From Maratus speciosus (lineage: Eukaryota; Arthropoda; Arachnida; Araneae; Salticidae), in contig OZ010790.1 in assembly GCA_963932465.1 (NCBI GenBank), forward strand, positions 97,184,363 to 97,248,362: a stretch of 64,000 nucleotides of DNA, given 5' to 3'. The notes under the pieces were generated by a model. It saw nothing but the letters and a program-made list of their open reading frames with translations, had not been told where the DNA came from and did no database searches. This document shows, piece after piece, positions 57,591 through 64,000 of this stretch; within the stretch, counting starts at the first letter, position 1; the number at the start of each line of letters is the position of its first letter. The translations under genes and the position numbers were made by a program.

Positions 57591-59989
57591 CTCGTAACTC
57601 TTTACAATATAAACACTGTGTTTTCAAAAATTATAGAATGTTAAATATCGGAAACTATAAATATAAGATATTTTGGTCTGTTATAAGCTAATTTAGTTAA
57701 GGAATGACGTCGCTAAGTGTTGTATTGGTGTAGTTTCAGTGCTTACATTTTCTGTGATTTATAGCAAAAAGAGAGCGGTTATTTACATTTTCAAAAAAAA
57801 TCTTGACAGATGTCTTGATTTAAAATTTATGGAAAATGACATCATTTCATCTAATCATAGTAGATTTAATTTCAATAAAATTTCAAATTTTCCAAATAAA
57901 ATTTTAGTAACTACTACCTCATTTGGATGTTTTTTTTTTTTTTTTTTTTTTTTTTGCATTTTCCCCCGTATTGTGAAGATATTCTATACTTCTGTTACGC
58001 GCGCCAAAGAAAACATGTATTTTAATTTTTAAAGTTAAAAAAATTACCACAATGTGTCAAAAGAACATCCTTTTTCTGAATTTAAATTTCGCGAGTTCCA
58101 AAATTAAAACTAAAAATGTGAGTTTTTTCATAAACTTCAAGTTAAGGCTGTTCTCAAATCCAAAGGAGCTATTTTCTGACATATTTTTTAATTAATTTTT
58201 GTTCGGAAACGCGCGAAATTGACAGGAGTTCTTATTTAGAAACTATGTAATCGAAAGATAGTTTCCATTTGTTGGTAAAGGTATATAAGATCTTTCAGTT
58301 GGTGTTTTGAACTGAATTTTGGACGCAACAGTGAAATAAAGGATAAAAACCGGCCGTCACGCAACCACAATTGCTCATAACTCGATAAGTAATTTATTTA
58401 CGAAAAAAGGAAAAACTCATTTCAATTCCAAATCGCTTTAATAGTCAGGCCTACAAATTAGGCCTGAAATATAATGTGAAATAACATCAGGCCTTCGTAA
58501 TCAGGCCTTTACGTTTAATGAGTCAGAAAATGTGTCAGAAAGTTTCGCGTTGTTGAGCAGGTAACTGGAGAGGCACCTTAAGCATTTGCAGGTTAGTATT
58601 TTGTAATCAAGTTGCATGCCAGATAGTCGCTCAAAACATAAGTCATTCTATATTGTTTTAAACAAAGGTGCATGCCATAATAGGTGTCAGGCACACTCAT
58701 TAAAATAAGAATACCCCAGCGCACAGCCCTATTACCGAAGATAAACCCGTCAATATACTTAGAGATAAAAATAGTTCTGCATTTTTCATTCAGCTAATAA
58801 GACTAATCCTTCATAATTGGGTTCACATGATTATATAACTTTCCCCTATAATTCTATGACTAAGCAACGGAAAACAATATGTTACGCAGTAAAATCTTCC
58901 CTAAAAAACTAATAGTGCAAGTCGCATGGAAATCCGTTCTGAAGAATTCAAGTTATATGCACCCGGAACGAAATTCCCATTTGAATTTTATATACTTATC
59001 CGGTTATTTTGAGTAGTTTGATTTGATATCTGTTAAAATCGTATTTTATTTTATTTTATTTTTGGCGTTTTAATTTCGTTTGCCAATTTAGTTATTGAAT
59101 ATTACGCGAAAGCAAACAAATTCTGAATTATTTACAATGTTTTTGAACAATTGAGTTAATCATTTGTATTTGGGTTGCAAGCATATTTAAAAAATATGCA
59201 TGCTTAAAAATTATTTTAAAAGCCATAAAAAATTCGTAAATTGAGATAAACATTACAAACAAATATCACTGAAAGTACTTTTGTTTTCTATAATACTTTG
59301 GAACAATCGAATGTACAATGTTTAGACGTTAAACTGCAATAAAAGGGAAATTTGTTGTGTTAGTTTGTTGCCACCGAAAATATGATACCAGCGTTACTCA
59401 TAGACATGTCTTTTCTTTAAACTATTTGATTAAGTGTAAACAGGTTCATCTTTCGTAATCGGGTTGCACTCAACTTTAAAAATATCCATGCTTAAAAACT
59501 ACTTTAAAATCCATTAAAATCAGAAAACTGAGGTACAATTTTCAAACAAATTTCATTTGAGATAACTTTTTCTATTCGACATTGTAAAAAATGAAATTGT
59601 GTGATGTTTAAAGGTTAGAAAAATTGCAGTAAAGTCACATTTTATGGGTTACAATTTATGGGGCACAATTTATGGTCATTGACATAGTGTTTTTACTTTA
59701 TAATGTAGATAATACCATACAAACGAGAATTTCACTAAGTGCTGCGCGATTTGGAGGAATTTCTTTTTTTCGTATTGTCAGGAAAATCACATATTTTTCT
59801 CTTATACCCGCCAAAGAAAACGTGCATTCTGTTATTAAAGCTCAAGGATTTTACTATGGTTGCAAGACAATAACGCCATGTTTTTTTATTGTCTTTATAA
59901 CGATTTGTGGATGGGAATGCACAAATATCAGTTATTGTGATTGCCATATTATTTCGTTTTAATTTATTTTACCTGGAAGGTTTCTTATA
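57591..59989. other. Intron sequence with a T run, no gene
   Basis: A T run at about 57931-57955. Related fragments CGCCAAAGAAAAC near 58003 and 59809, and GCATGCTTAAAA/CCATGCTTAAAA near 59198 and 59485, suggest internal repeats of an older element that ends at 60022. No domain in the open frames. Confidence 0.4.
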
Positions 59990-59995
59990 ATTGAC

Positions 59996-60022
59996 ACGGG
60001 CGAAGCCGGTTAGTTCTGCTAG
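59996..60022 (+). mobile_element. Helitron-like 3' terminus
   Basis: CACGGGCGAAGCCGG followed by GCTAG and T: a short GC hairpin just before CTAG is the usual 3' end of insect-type Helitrons. The 5' end was not found, so the extent of the element to the left is unknown. Confidence 0.6.
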
Positions 60023-60396
60023 TTAACAATAAAGTAGGAAAATTTATAGCATACTGGCAAATTAGTAATAGATATTTATATTTTGATGTAAATAAATTAT
60101 CTTTCAATAATGCATAAATCTAAACGAATTGATTTAATCAGCCATTCTGACACAATCTTCCCTTTTCTTAAAATGTGATGTTAAAACGCGTAGATAAAAA
60201 CAACTGAAAACAATACTTCTTGAGACTTCGGAATCCTTTAAAATAAAACAACTAGTTTTAAGAAAAATAGTTTAATAGCTGTCATCATCAGGCAAAACAT
60301 CCGTATTATTCTCAAAAGATTGAACACGGGTCTGAACCAGAAACTGTGGAAAAAAAAAATTATGTTTTACATGCAAATCTGTATTCTATATTTTAA

Positions 60397-60624
60397 CCCT
60401 TAAAAACATGAATTATTCTTTTAGAATTGTGTTTTTTATTCTTAAAATAAGGATGAAACATCAGAATTTTTAAGATAGATTTTTTAATTTATTTAGTAGC
60501 ATAGTTTTGTAATTTTTACAGGATTAATATTTCTATATAAATATAGTGGTTGCTAAGAACTTAATTTATTTATTAAAAGTTAAATAAAAAGTGATGCAAA
60601 TTTGCATCACTATGCATTTCAGGG
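60397..60624. mobile_element. piggyBac-like MITE, short
   Basis: TTAA on both sides (60393-60396 and 60625-60628). Ends CCCTTAAAAACATGAA and, reversed, CCCTGAAATGCATAG. The inverted repeats are short and imperfect. 228 bp. Confidence 0.55.
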
Positions 60625-60832
60625 TTAAAGATCTCATGTACTGAAAAATGGATGACTTCATGGTATGAAGAAGGGAATTCCCGAGAGGAAATAATTTAAA
60701 TGTTTGATTTTTTTTTTTTTTTTACAATTTGAACTCATTTTGTAAAAGAAAATACAATGGACATAATATTATAGAAATACTTTTGATGTATAACACCATT
60801 ATTGCCATAAGATAATTATAAATGCATTTATT

Positions 60833-63173
60833 AGGGTTCCGTACTTAAAAAGTAAAAACGGAGCCATTATAAGATCACTCCTGTGTCTGTCTGTCACAGC
60901 CATTTTACTCGTAAACTATGGAACGTGGAAAGTTCAAATTCGGGGAAGTAATAAAGACCATTGACCCACATATTTTCAGATTAATAAACATTCATAAATA
61001 TATTTAGTAAAAAAGTAGAGGGGCTAATTATGCTACTTGAAAAAAAATATATTTTCTTTGCATATCATGTGGGGTATCTTGTGAAAGCTTTTGTAACGCT
61101 GAACTCAGAAATATATTCCTTTTAATTTTAGGTATTATATTTTCAAATTTTAGGTATTATATTTTCAAAGATATTGTTGAAAATGTAGCGCAAAAATATG
61201 TCCCCCCCCCCCCCCAATCTAATTCCGAATCTACTGAAACTAAAATTATGAAAAAATTAGAGGTAGTAGACGTTAATGTAAACCTTGCCGGAAAATTATA
61301 GCGATTACCCTAGGTCACATAGTTTTTGAGTAATTAGCATTTTTCTGTTATACACAAATTTCGATTTACAGGCATTCAGAAAAATTGTTGAGCATCGCTG
61401 AATATACGTATCGTTGCAGAAGAATAAAAGCATTGTTGATAATGATTTTCGTAGAAAATCATCGGTAATTAGCCGAGATATTAACCCTTAAAGGTACGGT
61501 CAGTTTGGACATACACAAGGACAGGGACGGCGTACTCTATGCCTAGTTAACAACTTTTACGGATATATATGTGTAATGTAATGTCCAGTAACAGTATAAA
61601 GGCAATAAACGTCTAATTGTTAAAAACATACTAATTTAAGGGGTCTCGGGACTCTAAAAAGTGAAAAGAATGAAAAAAAGACCATTTTCAACATTTAATG
61701 TCTTAAAATGTATATGATTTTAAAACACAATTTTAATTGGGATAAAAAATTGCAAGATACAGAATTAGTATTTATAGGAGGCTCGAAACTGTTAGACATT
61801 TGTCGAACAAAAAATTGGCATAACAGTTTACGCGCAGGATTACAAAATAAATATTGCAACTAGAATGAAAATTTTGGTGCTTACTTATACTTCAGATTGT
61901 AATAATTTCCCTGAACTTAAATAAATTTGTATTTAAAGCATTTTTATATTTTTAATGCAATGTTGCATTTAACTAATACAAATTTTTTTAATTTTCATCA
62001 GTAAAATCACCTAAAAAAATATTTTTTTTGAACAATAAAAAGGAAATTTTAGGTTCAGTTTATACAGACTAACATGAAATATATGCTTTGAAAATTTCAT
62101 GAAAAGATATTCAGAAGTTTTTGAGGTATCCTGCGCGTTATGCCCAAAAAACGCTAATTGGAAAATAATGACTTTAAAGTTTCGGAAACGCTGCTTCAGC
62201 TATTGAGCGGGTATAATTCTAAAAGCCAAAACTTCTGTTCTAATGGGAATTTCAAGGAAACATTTATATCAAAATATTCAGAAAAGATAGGAGTTTAACA
62301 TCTAAAAAAATTAAAATTTCTTAAATTTTGAAGCTTTAAGAGTCCTGCGACCACTTAATCCTTTCCGACACGGAGTAATTCTATTTATAAACTTATGAAA
62401 TAATGAACTGACACCAGAATTTATAAACGAAGTTATTAGAAAAAGCGAACTTGCTTATTTTCACGTGCATGATAAAAGGAAAATTTTAATTAAATATTCT
62501 TGGTGCCGTTTGTCTGTTTTGGAATTAAAATTAGGTGTCCGTTTTTTTAAGGGCATCGCCCTCGAAAGATTTAATTACAATGAATCGCATAAATACTGTG
62601 GGATTTGCGATAGTTTGCATTGATTGTATCTCTCAATACGCCTCGAGTGACTTTAAAAGTTAATTAAACACCTATCTAGAAAAACGCGGCACTGACCAAG
62701 GAGGCGTTGCAACTTTGAGACCTCAATTCGAAGCGCGCTTAGCACAATGCCAAATTTAAACTTTGAACAAAGGTTTTGTTTTAGCTACACTGTAGAAATA
62801 AAGGTTATTACTACTCTGAATTTAGTTTCATGAAATGCCAAATGAAGTTTAACTATGCGCTGCTTTTATTGTCAGTACCGAATTAAGTTCATCATAAACA
62901 GATTAGGATAATATTAAAAGAAAAGTTATACGAATAGCTATATTTGATATTATTTAGGTTCCATATCTTTTTGAACTTTCATGGTATACCCATTTACACT
63001 TTTCTAATATATACAGTTACACCCAACCCTACGTTGTATAGTTTTTTACAAAGTCTTAGTATTCTTTTAGGAACTTTTTTCTTTTTTTTTTTTAATAATA
63101 CAATTACAAATTCATACACTTATTTTACGGAACCCTCTGTGCCCGAGTAATGCTCGCACTTGACCGCTTTTTT
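60833..63173 (+). mobile_element. Element with AGGGTTCCGTAC ends, Lepidoptera-like repeat
   Basis: The left end reads AGGGTTCCGTACTTAAAAAG, followed by AAAAACGGAGCC and TGTGTCTGTCTGTCAC. Near the right end is ACGGAACCCTCTGTGCCCGA, then TGCTCGCACTTGACCGCTTT and a T run. I know this end structure from a repeat family abundant in moth and butterfly genomes (GGGTTCCGTACC..ACGGAACCCT..CTCGCACTTGGCCGG). The interior (2.3 kb) is AT-rich without an ORF and has a C run near 61202-61215. Confidence 0.6.
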
Positions 63174-63364
63174 ATCTTTAAATAAGATTATCTTAAGAAT
63201 ATCTCCCCAAAAAATTCCACGAACAGTAATTCCAAAAACTTTTCGGTGAATCCAACTTCTCCTCCCTAAAATCTTCTATGTATAAAAAAAAATAGTTAAT
63301 GGCATTTTTAAAAGTTCCTTTATATAATTTATAAGCTGTTTTATATTGAAAGATGTTTTCTTAC

Positions 63365-63501
63365 GGGAACACATTCCTCTCTCTACTGTTCTCCCATAAC
63401 CAGGACGACAAAGACAAGCACTAACTCCTCTTTCAGTACGACAGTGCTCTTTAAGTTGCACATCACAGGTAGAATCATCACCAACGACGCAGGTGTCGAT
63501 C
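63365..63501 (-). CDS. Exon encoding the first visible EGF-like module
   Basis: Acceptor CATTTACAG before 63501 and donor GTAAGA at 63364, minus strand. It begins with the last base of a codon, then reads IDTCVVGDDSTCDVQLKEHC, RTERGVSACLCRPGYGRTVE and RGMCS. Six cysteines in the spacing C-x7-C-x7-C-x8-C-x-C-x12-C and the CxCRPGYGR segment identify an EGF-like module. It ends in phase 1 and joins the SEA exon as ..MCSPVVSMLL. The 5' neighbour exon is outside the window, so signal peptide and N-terminus are not seen. Confidence 0.85.
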
Positions 63502-63575
63502 CTGTAAATGCATCATATTAATATTATAATAAGAAAAATTATTAGCTTCAATGAAACAGAAATCACTTACAGTCA

Positions 63576-64000
63576 TTCAGGGTAACTTTGAACCATGGGG
63601 TGTAACTTTGCACCACCTCCTATTTTTCAATATTTTTGACTCCAAAAGACTAAATAAACTCCAGAAATGTGCTCTGTTGGCAAGGTTCTAAACTGGGATT
63701 TCTACTCTTTATTTTAGGAAATAAATTAGCAACATTATGCGCAATTAATTGCATCATCTAACTATTTTTGTGAAGTACTGTTTTCAAGTTAATTTTGAAT
63801 GCTGTTTTGAAGTTGTTGTAATCCAATTACATTTTCATAGTAAGTAACAATATACTCATTTATAAGACGTAGTATTATCTAAATGTTGTAAATTTTTTAA
63901 TATTTTGTGATTATTTATTTATTAATAGTTAATAAAATGTAAAATAAAAAGGCACTAATATTTTACCACATTTTCAGGGTAACTTTGAGCCGGCTCAATG
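63576..64000. mobile_element. Part of an element with CAGGGTAACTTTGAACC words
   Basis: CAGGGTAACTTTGAACCATGG at about 63578, immediately followed by GTGTAACTTTGCACC, and CAGGGTAACTTTGAGCCGG at about 63976, in the same orientation. The element is cut by the window edge. The design of a repeated phrase starting GGGTAA is like that of the elements at 332, 19602 and 31081. Confidence 0.45.

Overview
The window looks like a piece of an animal nuclear genome and contains a single recognisable protein-coding gene. That gene lies on the minus strand and is cut at both window edges. Eight short exons (47 to 250 bp) are spread over about 61 kb. Their reading phases join without conflict in the order 63365-63501, 52996-53117, 43465-43714, 30441-30590, 28680-28746, 7661-7707, 4411-4489, 2633-2753. 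Together they encode about 324 residues: an EGF-like module, a SEA domain split over two exons, a calcium-binding EGF module, a second EGF module split over two exons, one transmembrane helix and a basic cytoplasmic tail. This is a type I membrane glycoprotein plan like that of interphotoreceptor-matrix or mucin-like proteins. I do not recognise the gene by name. The last visible exon ends at a strong splice donor and the first begins mid-codon, so more exons are expected on both sides.

Everything else is intron, AT-rich and packed with transposons. From left to right: a GGGGGAATGGC-type inverted-repeat element with a foldback nested in it (332-1858); degenerate tandem repeats (3300-4010); a rearranged second copy of the foldback (4609-5073); pogo-like and piggyBac-like MITEs (7379-8061); a 9.4 kb LTR retrotransposon with 5-bp target duplications, 1.65 kb LTRs and only a gag gene (8263-17639); a 1.3 kb TIR element with a nested hairpin element (19602-20932); two Helitrons, one carrying a hAT insertion and the other split by a third Helitron of the same family in opposite orientation (21534-26854); a 147-bp tandem array (27310-28290); several MITEs; two hAT deletion derivatives; a 3.4 kb palindrome made of repeats carrying a GTCC/GTCT microsatellite (39913-43331); a 127-bp satellite that starts inside a foldback terminus (47927-49253); a dead mariner broken by a hAT MITE and a tRNA-derived SINE (50027-51441); more foldbacks; and an element whose ends match, from memory, a repeat family common in Lepidoptera (60833-63173).

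The organism is most likely an arthropod: the transposon mix (mariner, hAT, piggyBac MITEs, insect-type Helitron ends), the tRNA-derived SINE, the AT-richness and the long introns all fit. The SINE body resembles ones I associate with spiders, so a chelicerate is my best guess, with low to moderate confidence.

The most unusual pattern is a set of at least four inverted-repeat elements that share one design. Each has termini built around a GGGTAA-like or GGGGAA-like word, and each carries its own 12-18 nt phrase repeated several times, in both orientations, inside the element.
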